Below are positions 51,261 through 61,252 of a stretch of 64,000 nt of DNA, piece by piece (position 1 is the first letter of the stretch; every line of letters begins with the position of its first letter). The notes under the pieces were generated by a model. The model was not told the DNA's origin. It saw nothing but the letters and a program-made list of their open reading frames with translations, and made no database searches. The translations under genes were made by a program, and so were the position numbers. The DNA is from Phallus indusiatus (Eukaryota > Basidiomycota > Agaricomycetes > Phallales > Phallaceae): assembly GCA_027605045.1 (NCBI GenBank), contig JAQFWX010000080.1, positions 100,680-164,679 of the forward strand, given 5' to 3'.

Positions 51261-51340
51261 GTTCCTTATGGCTCAGTGGTTGAATTGCTACTGTCGCTTA
51301 TGCTATGTTTCAGAGGTCGCTAGTTCGATTCTGGGACACT
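51261..51340 (+). repeat. tRNA-like segment in left arm
   Basis: Contains TGGCTCAGTGG (51269-51279), which fits the pol III A box, and GTCGCTAGTTCGATTCTGGG about 45 bases further, which resembles a tRNA T-arm/B box. A clean cloverleaf cannot be drawn by eye, because the acceptor ends pair poorly. It is therefore more likely a tRNA-derived (SINE-like) sequence than a working tRNA gene. Confidence 0.5.
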
Positions 51341-51521
51341 TCACCTTTTTCGGTATCTTAAAAAAAATTTTATTTTTTTTTTTTCACAAAAAATTGTCTC
51401 CAAATTTCACTGACACTTGAGATCTCGTAAAATATCATGAAAGACATATATAATTTTTATGGAATTTTTTTTTTGAACTCAGTACCAAGTGCAGTGGAAA
51501 ATGATCTTGAACAAAAAAGGG

Positions 51522-51601
51522 ACACCCCAGAATCGAACTAGCGACCTCTGAAACATAGCATAAGCGACAGTAGCAATTCAACCACTGAGCCATAAGGAAC
51601 T
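51522..51601 (-). repeat. tRNA-like segment in right arm
   Basis: The reverse-complement copy of the tRNA-like sequence in the left arm, with the same A-box-like and B-box-like elements, reading towards the spacer on the minus strand. The two copies would form part of one long hairpin. Confidence 0.5.
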
Positions 51602-52616
51602 TGCATTGCTTACTCAATCTTTCCCATCTAGTACTTTCAATCCCAAAAGGCCCATAAACTCAGAGAACCCGGTTTTTTTCAAATTGCTCAATTATGATGA
51701 CTTTTTGGTTTCAAAAAATCGAACTACATCTTAAGAGTATTTCCTACTAATACACCCCTATTTTATGATCAGCCGTTGAGCCGTGAGATCTCGGTTTCTC
51801 GACCCTATTTTTTGCACATCCGACGCGCGACTTGTCGGAGTGCAAATGAGTCTGCAAACTGCTGTAAAGTTTTCATGCTGTTGACGATGAATGTTATGGT
51901 CGTAAAAGCGTTTACTCCGCCTAATCAAGCAGAACCAAGTTCAGATAAAATTGAGACGAGTACCTACGGGGAAAAATACATGAGTCTTATAAGAAAATTT
52001 TCCGTGGTGAGTAAGAGGGCTAGCTTACCGTAGACAGTCGCCGTTTCACTAACAGTTACCGTTTTTTTAGCCAGCGGCCATATTGCCTAATATCATTCTC
52101 TGTATCGTTTTGCTCTCGTCGTTACTCACCCCATCCATTTCTACGAAAATATGCCCCAAGGATGTGGATCATCAGCTGCATCGTTTATCCCCTACGTTCC
52201 TAGGAATCTTCTTTGTGGTCACAGCCGGAACCTCTGCTCGATTTCTATGTTATAAAGCGCTGGGAAAGTTCTTCACTTACGAGGTCACCATTCGACCAAA
52301 ACATAAACTCATAGACGTTGGTCCTTACGCAGTTGTACGGCACGCGAGCTATACCGGTTTATTTACGATGGTATTGTTCGGAGCCGAGGGTCTCGTATTC
52401 ACTTCTCAAAGCCCAGCCATCATGTGCGGATGGGCCGAGTCGTCCTTGTTCGTAATATTCCTTATGGCGATCTGGTTAACATGGGGGATCTATTTTTCGT
52501 ACTGGATACTTAGCCGGGTGCAAATTGAAGAACGAAACCTTCGTGTTCATTTTGGTCAGGAATGGGAAAATTATGTGAAACGAGTTCCTTATCAGTTCCT
52601 TCCTGGTATTTATTGA

Positions 52617-53777
52617 AGGTATTGTTGGTTCAACTTTAATTCTATGTACATCATAACTGAAAACGTACGGTTTGTTACTAGTGGTTTTCCAGTGTATATA
52701 AGTACACGTGCCGTATGCTTTGTGGCAACATTGCCAACTTCAGAATTTTATCGACAGCGTTCCTGGGAAAGAATTCGTTTCTAGTGAAGAAGCACTGCTG
52801 TCCATCAGTCCCGTGGCTGTGTTCGACGACATTGTGTGAATGGTCTTGGCGCTAGTCATAAACAAACATGTAGACTGCAGGTGTGGCGAGCAAAATATTA
52901 CTGCCGGATGAACTAAACTCAAAACCGACAACGCGGTCGCAGTTTACAATTGGCTGCGTGCACGTGATAGTCACACGGGGGTGTTGCCGACGTGCCGTCA
53001 CGCATCCTTCTACACCATATACCGAAGCAGAATTCCAGTCCCTGGCGAGTAAACAAAAACACAACGGAATTTGCTTCCTGCGATGAAAATCGTAGCCACA
53101 TCAGCAAAAAAACTCTCACGGATCCAAGGGCACCTCAAGACAAACATTTCTTTTTGAGAAGCTTGTGAGAGGCTCGTTTTGTCCACTTTGGCTACAGTGC
53201 CCCAAGCCTCCAAACTGGGACAGATGGAACAGATTGAGCGAGATAGAAGCTTGTTAATGATGCCTCGCCTACTCGATCACACGCAATGTTGTGCGATGTT
53301 TTGCCTTTGTCTCTCCAAACTTGAATCTCCACAAGTCCGGACGTGGGAAGCATAACTCGATGATTTCTAGACATTAGCCGAACGACCTTGCCATATTGTA
53401 CCACGACTTCGAATGTCTTTAAAAATATTAGCATTAAAAATTGCGAAATCATCTACGGACGACAGGGTTGTTCCCCAGAAAGTACTATTCACGGTATACC
53501 ATTTATCCCGGCCTGACTAAAGGGATTCGATGTGAAGGTTTTGATCGCTGGCTTATGACGCCCACCAATTCAGCTCGGTTCGAAAGTGCTTTCGAAATTC
53601 GAACATCACAACAAGCACTCGTCACACCATACATTCTGTTAACCTTGCACTCGGATGCTGAATTTGAACTGAGAGCGTATATTCATGGTCATGGTAAATA
53701 AATGTACATATGTGAGCATTATTTGAGATGTGAGTTGTAGTTATGAAAATGATAGTATGCCTATATAGTTCCCCCGC
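52617..53777. other. Spacer with possible decayed minus-strand gene
   Basis: Between ICMT copies 2 and 3. On the minus strand several frames in succession are protein-like but broken by stops and frame changes: YGKVVRLMSRNHRVMLPTSG and LVEIQVWRDKGKTS near 53300-53400, then VVGFEFSSSGSNILLATPAV ending MFVYD at about 52860. The last piece reads vaguely like a beta-propeller blade. It may be a decayed gene; no family is assigned. Confidence 0.35.
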
Positions 53778-54568
53778 TTATAGCAACCAGGGAATAAGTC
53801 TGTAACGAACTCTTTCCGCATAATCGTCCCAGTCTTGTTGAAAATGAATCTTCAGGTTTTCTTCTTCATAAGGTATACGTTGGGCTACTCTGCAGCCGCT
53901 GACAATCAGGTAGGATAACCAAAATACCGCAACAACTATCGCCACGAGAGATCCCGCCCAGCCACATGCTATAACTGGATTTTGAGAGCTGAAGGCCCAA
54001 AGGACCGCACCGGCATACATACAATAAACGCCGGTGTAACTGGGGTGTCGCACGACCGCGTAAGGGCCAACATCTATGATTTTGTGATTTGGTCGAATCG
54101 TGACCTGAAGAGTGAAGAATTCTCCTAATGCTTTGAAGCATTGCAAGCGCAGATAGGATCCAGCTATCATTATGCAGAAGATGACAATAAAGAGAGGGGA
54201 TAGGCGGTGTAATTCATCGTTCACATCTAGAGGGCAAATATCCATGGTTTCTGGGAGTAGCGACGCGTGCGGCAGGGTTTTCAATAATATGACAAAACAT
54301 TGGATAACGCCTGGCAACAAGACGGAGGGCTAATATATGACAAGTAGTCAGAAAGGTCAGAAATATATTCAGCCGTTAGCTGGCTGGTATGACGTACTAT
54401 AGTCAAATATTTCGTTATTAAAATAACATTTCTTTCCATAGAACTGCTTTCGACAATCTTATCCGAAGGCTGCCCTTTGTAAGGTGGAGTGAATGCCTTT
54501 GTAATCAGCAACTCCATGGACAATAGCATAATAAGCTTGAGAATTGTTTGCGATTGGAAGTGAATCAT
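53778..54568 (-). CDS. ICMT-like methyltransferase, array copy 3 (inverted)
   Basis: The only array copy on the minus strand. Exon 1 is 54398-54568 (MIHFQSQTILKLIMLLSMEL, then AFTPPYKGQPSDKIVESSSM) and exon 2 53778-54329, giving 240 residues. Exon 2 has CPLDVNDELHRLSPLFIVIF, the motif GPYAVVRHPSYTG, a further helix and EEENLKIHFQQDWDDYAERV. The C terminus reads RYRLIPWLL, so the usual PGxY end has changed. The PP-x-K and DKI parts of the exon 1 motif are kept, and exon 2 is otherwise full length. The inverted orientation means the array is not a simple head-to-tail series. Confidence 0.85.
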
Positions 54569-54628
54569 AATGAGCAAACCCCTTCCGGTGCCAGTGGCTA
54601 TGGTTGTAAGATCGGTGGCTGTCCGGGG

Positions 54629-54636
54629 TTTATATA
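54629..54636 (-). promoter_or_regulatory. TATA box of ICMT copy 3
   Basis: On the minus strand TATATAAA lies about 60 bases upstream of the ATG at 54568, a normal fungal spacing. Confidence 0.5.
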
Positions 54637-54639
54637 CTG

Positions 54640-56533
54640 CAGATGCATCGGATCAGATGAATGGACAGTCGAATTCTTTCGGTTGTTACGTTCTTCAAGT
54701 GGTACATAGTTTTAATCCTGTAAATGAAAAGATTACTTCCGTGACAGCGATCAAAGATTTCGGGCATACTATGAAAACTGACAAATAGAAATGGGCTTAG
54801 CTGCCCGGTATGCGAACGTCGACGGACATGATTTTAATTGCGACGTGGATCGGATGCATTACGAAAGTAAATGCCGCCAATTTGACAAGAAATACTTCGC
54901 CATGGTCCTGAACTCGATGATCATCTTCTGCTTTTTTTCTGGCGATGTTTATTCTCATTCTCCCGGCGTTGAACCAGGATAGATGGCTACTCCTTAAAAC
55001 AATACCTAAGGGAGTTTACCTCGAATCAATAATTGTATCTGTCGGGGCCTAGTATTATCCTAAATAAAATATTAGAGGATAATTCACCTTGCAGCGGCGG
55101 CGAATGTTGTCCTGCTAATCATAATCTAGCGCAAGGGAAAAAAAGCAACCGAGTGGACAGGCTGTACTTTTACAGGTCCCTGAAAAGCATCGTTGCGGAA
55201 CCTGCATCACTTTTCGTAGAGGGCTCGGAGGTCCTTTCCTCGACGGGAATGCATCGTTAAAGCCCTGATAAACATTTCTCACAGTGAATGATATCCGGGC
55301 TTTAGATCTGAAAGTGCAAAGAACAGCATCGGCATGAATGATAGAGCCTCAGGGTAGCAGCTCACCAGCAGGGCCAGCAGGCATCGTACACAGCTCCGTC
55401 AGGACTCGGACCAACGTTGACGATCGTGTTCGGACAAACTATAAGAGGGTATCATAAAAGGCCATTTCTGGACTTTCATTGACCATCTACGCTGATCGAG
55501 AATGATCGGAACGGATAGCAAAATGGCTACCATTTTCACCAACATCGAATATGACGCCCATACACTTTTCAGTCCATGACGCGACGTCACGGTGGACACT
55601 GACGATGAGAGAGACATTTAAGGCATGTCTTTCGTGATCCCTAGTAGGGAATTCGAGATGGGTGAATATTGGGAACTTGGCAAATACACAGCGAGAACAT
55701 GTCCACTGGCACAACTGAACACGCACCATCAAGGCTGGAGAGAATTTTTCGCAACTTTTTTAAAAGGTACTTCATCCGCACCAGATTGCAGAAACTGTCG
55801 ATCCAAGAATGGGATAGGTAGGTCAAAATAGTTTATTTATGTTTCTTCAGTTGCCATTCGTGATTCGGAAAAGAATTTAGGTTTCAAAGGAAGCACTATA
55901 CATCCGCCACGTAGGCCTTATGTTCGGCGACGTAATGCGAATGAGTGATCTCGGTGCTGGTCCAAGGTAAACGACCACGTGTACTTGTAAATAATACTTT
56001 TGCCGTGGAGCCAAGGAAGATTTTTTAGAATCACTCCAGTTAGCCGACAACGCGGTTTACCTAGTGACAGCGTCGGTGAGGCACGTGATTGTAACGCAAT
56101 TCTAATTTGGTAAACGCGCGTCTACGTAGGTCATTCGATACCAATTTCAGCCTCGGCGAGTATATCCTGAAGGAGATAATCGGAAGAACGGGTGGACTGA
56201 GGTGGACTGAGGTGAACTGGTATCAGTGGTGTTACCACCGAGTTCGCCGACATCTTCTTCGCGTGTGTGAGCTACGATTTTTCATTGCCGAAAAAATTCT
56301 CCAAGTCACTCAAATGCAAAGGTTGCCAATGACGATGACGCGTAATGCACATTGCATAATGTTCAGCTCAGGGAAGAACGCGGTGTGGGGCCCGTTATGG
56401 ACTCTCATGGGACGCTTATTATCGTCTCGCGGTTTATTTAAGGCTCTTCTAGCCTGACTCAACAATCCCCGATAGGTTTTCCCATTTCCGTCCGCTCCCC
56501 CCATCATATACTCTCGACCTTGAACATTTTTCA
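54640..56533. other. Spacer with possible remnant of a DUF6534-type tail
   Basis: About 1.9 kb without an intact gene. At 55625-55735 a translation EYWELGKYTARTCPLAQLNT-HHQG resembles the sequence just after the last-exon acceptor of the DUF6534-like gene (about 48590-48670, GWEYSALGTYYTM...DTHHQG). The two regions may be related duplicates. Similarity is patchy, so this is weakly supported. A TATTTAAGG at about 56434 may serve the next ICMT copy. Confidence 0.3.
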
Positions 56534-57298
56534 ATGCCGCCTGCGACTTTAAAACTCGCTGTACTATGGCTTATGGCGTTCCTGACCACCAAAGCTTGTA
56601 TTCCACCTAACAAAGAAACGTCTGCAGACAAAATCGAACGAAGCACCTTCATGAATAAGTACATCCATTCAATGACAAAATACATGACCATGGTACATTG
56701 TATGAAGTCTTCTTGTTTCGCGTTTTTACTCTCTTAATAGCCGGCTCTTTTGATACCTCATTTCATTCTGTCCTTCGTTTTATTGTCGAGGTTACGGTCT
56801 TCTGCGTCTTTCTTCTCGGGATCATTTGCAAACGCATGTCCTCGAGACGTAAATCACGAGTTGGAACGCTTGTCCCCTTTGTTTTGGTGCATATACTTTC
56901 TAGTCGCAGGTGGTTCCATCCTGCGCCTGTTGTGTTTTAGAACCCTCGGAAAGTTTTTCACTTTCGAAGTTACCATTCGCCCAAGTCACAAACTCATCGA
57001 TTTTGGCCCATATGGAGTTGTCCGACACCCGAGTTACACAGGTGCCTTTTCCATGTGGGGAGGAACGGCCCTTTGGGTTTTCAGCTCCCAAAATCCGGCT
57101 ATCACGTGCGGATGGGCGGCATCGTTCTTGAGCGTTAGGCTTATCTTGGCATTGTGGATGTTCGTCGCGATGTTTTTCCAGTATACTCTAGTTCAGCGTG
57201 TCTTTGCTGAAGAAAGAAATCTTCAAGTCCATTTCGGACAGACGTGGAATGATTACACGAAACGAGTTCCTTATCGATACATTCCTGGAGTTTGTTAA
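56534..57298 (+). CDS. ICMT-like methyltransferase, array copy 4
   Basis: Exons 56534-56692 and 56741-57298 join in frame to 238 residues. Exon 1: MPPATLKLAVLWLMAFLTTK, then CIPPNKETSADKIERSTFMN. Exon 2: LIPHFILSFVLLSRLRSSAS, CPRDVNHELERLSPLFWCIY, the motif GPYGVVRHPSYTG, and the C-terminal signature EERNLQVHFGQTWNDYTKRV ending PYRYIPGVC. Compared with copies 1 and 5, exon 2 is 12 bases longer in the loop after the second helix. The intron is only 48 bp. All family motifs are present. Confidence 0.88.
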
Positions 57299-57975
57299 AC
57301 CACAACGCGTATGTCCACAGACGGGTTCGAGACGCGCCACATCGTACGTAAAGGACAATGCACCAGCTTCAGATTCACTAATGTCTGACAGGCCTTCAGC
57401 CTGAAATGCTTCGTATTCTCATACTACATCGTCTCATGTCTATGTTTCGTAATATGAACGGTATCTTTTTACCGACCGTGACTGGCTTTGTGTTGAGGCA
57501 TGCATGCATCATCACTCCTAGAGTGAGAACTTTGAAATGACGGTACACAGCATTTGTACTGAGCAACAGAAACCAGGATAACAAATACCGTTCGTCAATC
57601 ATAGCGCCTTACTACTAAATGCGCCACTGGATCTCATTGTGTGCATTGAAACGTTCCTGATAGGGCCTATCCCCGAAAGTATTTGCAAATTTCAATTCAT
57701 AAATGTCCATGCTTGCATTTAGACGAACTTAAGGAAGTGCGCCGTTTGCTAGAAGCGAACATCTGAAAGTTTTACGCACACAAGCTGTACCAGCGCCAAA
57801 GTGTATGTATCAGACTTTCATGTCGGAAATGCATCGGACTTCGGCAAAAACGGCGACCAATCCGACTTAACGTTCTCGTACCACGTCTGTATAAAGTCAA
57901 AACTGCAATGGGTGTGAGACGACGTTTATCTCGGCCTCTGACTTCTATATACCCACAACTCTAATCCTCTCAAAA
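57299..57975. other. Spacer between ICMT copies 4 and 5
   Basis: About 680 bp, no gene. A TATATA at 57946-57951 lies only 25 bases from the ATG of copy 5, so the transcript leader must be very short or transcription is driven from elsewhere. Confidence 0.45.
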
Positions 57976-58733
57976 ATGTCGTACAAATTGGCTCCAAAGC
58001 TAGCTCTCTTGTTCTACATGGAAGGATTGACTCTGAGGGCGTGCATCGCGCCTAATAAAGAAACGTCTACGGATAAAATCGAGAAAAGCATCTTCACAAA
58101 AAATATTCATACATTGACGAAACTGATAGTCATAGTGCGTTACTTCTGTCTCTTGTCATTCAAGTTTAAACTCATCATGCCAAACAGCCTACTCTCTTAT
58201 TGCCCAGTTGGACTCTAAGCTTCGTCATATTGATGAGAACACCTTTACACTCAAACTTCTCTATGGATATTTGCCCTCAAGACGTAAATCATGAATTAGA
58301 ACGCTTGTCACCTTTATTTTGGAGCATTTTCCTCTTGGTCGCTGGCGGAACTTATCTTCGTGTATTATGTTTCAAGACGCTGGGAAAGTTCTTCACTTTT
58401 AAAGTCACCATTCGCTCAAACCACAAAATCGTTGATATCGGTCCTTACGGAATCGTACGACATCCAGCTTACACCGGCGGCTTTATCGCGTATGCTGGAG
58501 CGGCTCTTCTGGTTTTCAGCTCTCACAGTCCAGCTGTTACTTGCGGATGGGCTGCATCGTCTTTACCCGTCAAGTTCTCCATGGCGTTATGGGCATTTTT
58601 CTCGGTGTTATTCAACTTTAATATAGTGCGTCGCATCCCATATGAGGAAGAAAATTTACGGGTTCATTTCGGACAAGCATGGGATGATTATGTGAAGCGG
58701 GTTCCTTATCGATACATTCCCGGAGTCTATTGA
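57976..58733 (+). CDS. ICMT-like methyltransferase, array copy 5
   Basis: Exons 57976-58134 and 58188-58733 join in frame to 234 residues. Exon 1: MSYKLAPKLALLFYMEGLTL, then CIAPNKETSTDKIEKSIFTK. Exon 2: LLPSWTLSFVILMRTPLHSN, CPQDVNHELERLSPLFWSIF, GPYGIVRHPAYTG, and EEENLRVHFGQAWDDYVKRV ending PYRYIPGVY. It is closest in wording to copy 4 (shared VNHELERLSPLFW and LGKFFTF), so the two are probably the youngest intact pair. All catalytic-region motifs are present. Confidence 0.88.
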
Positions 58734-59967
58734 TGAGAGGCCGATACATGTGTATATAGTACATGTTCAATTTAAATGGTATATATAACATTCCTTTCTA
58801 TCAGCCGTTCCTCCAGGAAGTTATCCGCTCGTTGCATAGTATAGTAAATACAATCGTCCGACCCATCATATCTTTGGCATGAGTAATTAAAGGTATGTTA
58901 CGCCAATACCAATCAATTATTGTACAAAAGACCAAACCTACGCCAAAATTTTCTCTTTGATGGTCAAACGATTTAAAGGAACTGAATGTTCACGAAGCCA
59001 ACGCGATTTGATTGGTGTGCGTATAAAATTGTAGATTTCTGGAACAACGTCATTTCTTACATTTCGTTGTACCTATCAAGGCGAGAAGCAGGCGTCGAAC
59101 ATGAGAAGTCCGATATCTGCGGTTCGTGCTGCCGTTTAAAGTCTATCGGACTCCGATAGAAATCCGTACGATATCACCTAATGCTTACTTGCATGTGAAA
59201 TATTGAGCCGAAGAAAGAGGGTCTTTTCTAAGAACCCACTGTCACTTCTGCGGTTTGTACGACAAACGAATCGGGCTAATCTGCAGAATTCGCAGAACTT
59301 CAGAAAAACATTTGATCTTGGTTGAGAGTTCAGCGCTCAGCGCTCAGCGTCGGCTCACCTGATCTTTTGAATATAACCGGAATAATATTTCACGTCGGTA
59401 TTAACGTGGTTTTGATGGGGCGAGAATTTGAAAGTAGTATGGTGCACACTGCAGAAGCGTCGTCTCTTTTACTGCATGAACGAGTTCCTAGCTGTTCGTG
59501 GGTTCATACTACTAGTGCCTCCCCCCAAGTCAGAGGTATGTAGTTTCTATACTAACTAACATTTACGCTCTATTCTGAAAAACTTGAAACACAAATGGCT
59601 TCCTGGGCGAGAATAACCAATATCTAGTCGTATAAGATATTCCCAAACGTACTAAACTAAATATATATCCACAGAACATTTGAATTGAGTAGTTGGCACG
59701 TCTGCGTTCATCCGCCCTATAAGTGTGGTGTCCGATACTTTCGCTGGCGGTTACTCGCATTTCAACAAGTTTATTGAAACTTATACTGGCGCTCAGTCTG
59801 AATTTAAATTTTGTCAGACTTGGTTTCTGGACGGCGATAGTCAATTAGAATATGGCGAAACACGACCAGATTGACTCGTATTTAGGTCATGCTAAAACGA
59901 TGGTAGTGTTTGAGAAAGAGGTATCCCCTCATCGACATCCCTCGTATCTTGTCCCCGCTTTTTCAAA
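58734..59967. other. Spacer between ICMT copies 5 and 6
   Basis: About 1.2 kb without a recognisable gene. Short frames at 59322-59543 and 59563-59844 (minus) have no domain features. Confidence 0.45.
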
Positions 59968-60756
59968 ATGCTGTCAAGTACAGTGGCGCTCAAGCTAGTC
60001 ATGCTGTCGACCATGTTCGTGTTGACTAAAAAAGCATTCACTCCCCGAACAAAGAAATATCTTCCGACAAAATCGAAGAAAATACCTTCACGAACAGGTA
60101 CATTCACCCACTGATGAAGTATGGGGCTATGGTAAGTCGCATTAATTATCTAGAGATAACTTCTTTCCAAAGTTCTAACATTTGAGTGTCAATAGCCTGC
60201 TATTCTTATTCCTAGTTTTATTCAAGCCTGCGTCATACTATTAGGAATTATACCATGGTCATCTTCGCTTTCGAGGCCTTTTAGATTTGCGGATATATGC
60301 TCACGAGATGACAATGAACTCTACCATTTGTCGCCTTTATTCTGGAGCATCTTCCTCCTAATCTCAGGCGGCACTTCTCTTCGATTGTTATGTTTCAAAA
60401 CACTGGGGAAACTTTTTACTTTTACCGTCACCATTCGCTCAAACCACACAGTCGTCGATGTTGGTCCTTACGGGATTGTACGACACCCGAGTTACACCGG
60501 TGGTTATATCATTTATACCGGTGCTACTCTTTGGGCCTTCAGTTCCCAAAACCCTGCCATTACATGCGGATGGACATCTTCGTCCTTGCTTGTGAGATTC
60601 ATTTTAGCATTGTGGCTTTCCACTGGAGCTTTCATTTGCATTTGTATAATGCGACGTGTTCCCGTGGAGGAAAGAAACCTTCAAGCTCATTTCGGGAAGT
60701 CATGGGATGATTATGTGAAGCGGGTCCCATACCGATACTTCCCAGGCATTTACTAA
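59968..60756 (+). pseudogene. ICMT-like methyltransferase, array copy 6, frameshifted in exon 1
   Basis: Exon 1 runs 59968-60131 and exon 2 60196-60756. Exon 1 starts MLSSTVALKLVMLSTMFVLT and keeps frame to AFTP. One base is missing near 60043-60048 in a C4 run, after which the family motif (PNKEISSDKIEENTFTNRYI) reads in the next frame. The exon is 164 bases instead of a multiple of three. Exon 2 is entirely open and full length: FIQACVILLGIIPWSSSLSR, LSPLFWSIFLLISGGTSLRL, GPYGIVRHPSYTG, EERNLQAHFGKSWDDYVKRV, PGIY at the end. Either a very young pseudogene or an assembly indel. Confidence 0.75.
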
Positions 60757-61252
60757 AGTACAATTTAAGTACGCTTGTACCAGTATAGGAATTCTTACTA
60801 CTCACGCTACTAATATCTGTTCTCAACGTGGCACACGCTGTTTTCCTCTTCTATGTTAATAATTTACCGATAAGACTTCTACAAAATATAGTAATTTCTC
60901 ACCTCTTCGATTGACAAACGTCGGACTGTGTCTCCTTATGATAGACATTCTACGGAGTGCTCAAGAGTAGTGTAATTCATCTGAGAACAACCACAAGGTA
61001 TAAATTGAGCATTTACTCTTGAGTCTCGGGTAATGTTGAGATTCGTGAGTTAAAGAATTGAGTGAACAGGGGGGATAAAAAGTTGTAAAATTTGTATATT
61101 CAATGCTGAGTAAAAAAGGGGGTATATGTATATAATGTGTTTTATATTTATGGCCGAACATGAGCAAAAAAAAATAGGGTAACGAGAAAGGGTTGGTTGA
61201 GACAGACGACTCGTTCAATGGGAAGACAATTCAACCATATGTATTCATTTAT
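60757..61252. other. Convergent spacer
   Basis: About 500 bp between ICMT copy 6 and the hemopexin-repeat gene, which converge. Nothing but the expected 3' untranslated regions is visible. Confidence 0.5.

Larger units (their letters stand above)
50998..51864. mobile_element. Foldback MITE with 338-bp near-identical arms
   Basis: The left arm 50998-51335 and right arm 51526-51864 are reverse complements of each other, differing in the sequence I compared only by one base in an A/T run (A6 versus T7). They begin CAGCAGTTTGCAGACTCATT. A 190-bp AT-rich spacer separates them. TA occurs on both sides (50996-50997 and 51865-51866), indicating a TA target-site duplication. No transposase is encoded. 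Each arm carries a tRNA-like segment near the spacer. The very high arm identity and the intact flanking exon suggest a recent insertion. Confidence 0.9.
50976..52616 (+). pseudogene. ICMT-like methyltransferase, array copy 2, split by a transposon
   Basis: Exon 1 begins at the ATG at 50976 (MSSLPFL) and is cut after 22 bases by an 867-bp foldback element (50998-51864) plus one duplicated TA. It resumes at 51867 as KVFMLLTMNVMVVKAFTPPN and ends at a donor after 52006. Without the insert the two halves join in frame: 22 + 140 bases make exactly 54 codons, as in the other copies. Exon 2 (52071-52616, 546 bases, the same length as in copies 1 and 5) is intact: CPKDVDHQLHRLSPTFLGIF, GPYAVVRHASYTG (Ala replaces the usual Pro after His), then EERNLRVHFGQEWENYVKRV and PGIY at the end. 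The gene is thus recently interrupted rather than decayed. It could still be expressed from a start inside or after the element, for example the ATG at 51874. Confidence 0.85.

Noticed and set aside
51261..51340. Functional tRNA gene
   Set aside because: A and B boxes are present but the acceptor stem does not pair well and no clear anticodon arm can be drawn; better described as tRNA-derived.
49416..60756. Mating-type pheromone locus
   Set aside because: ICMT acts on farnesylated pheromones, but I found no short CaaX-ending precursor genes, receptors or homeodomain genes in the window.
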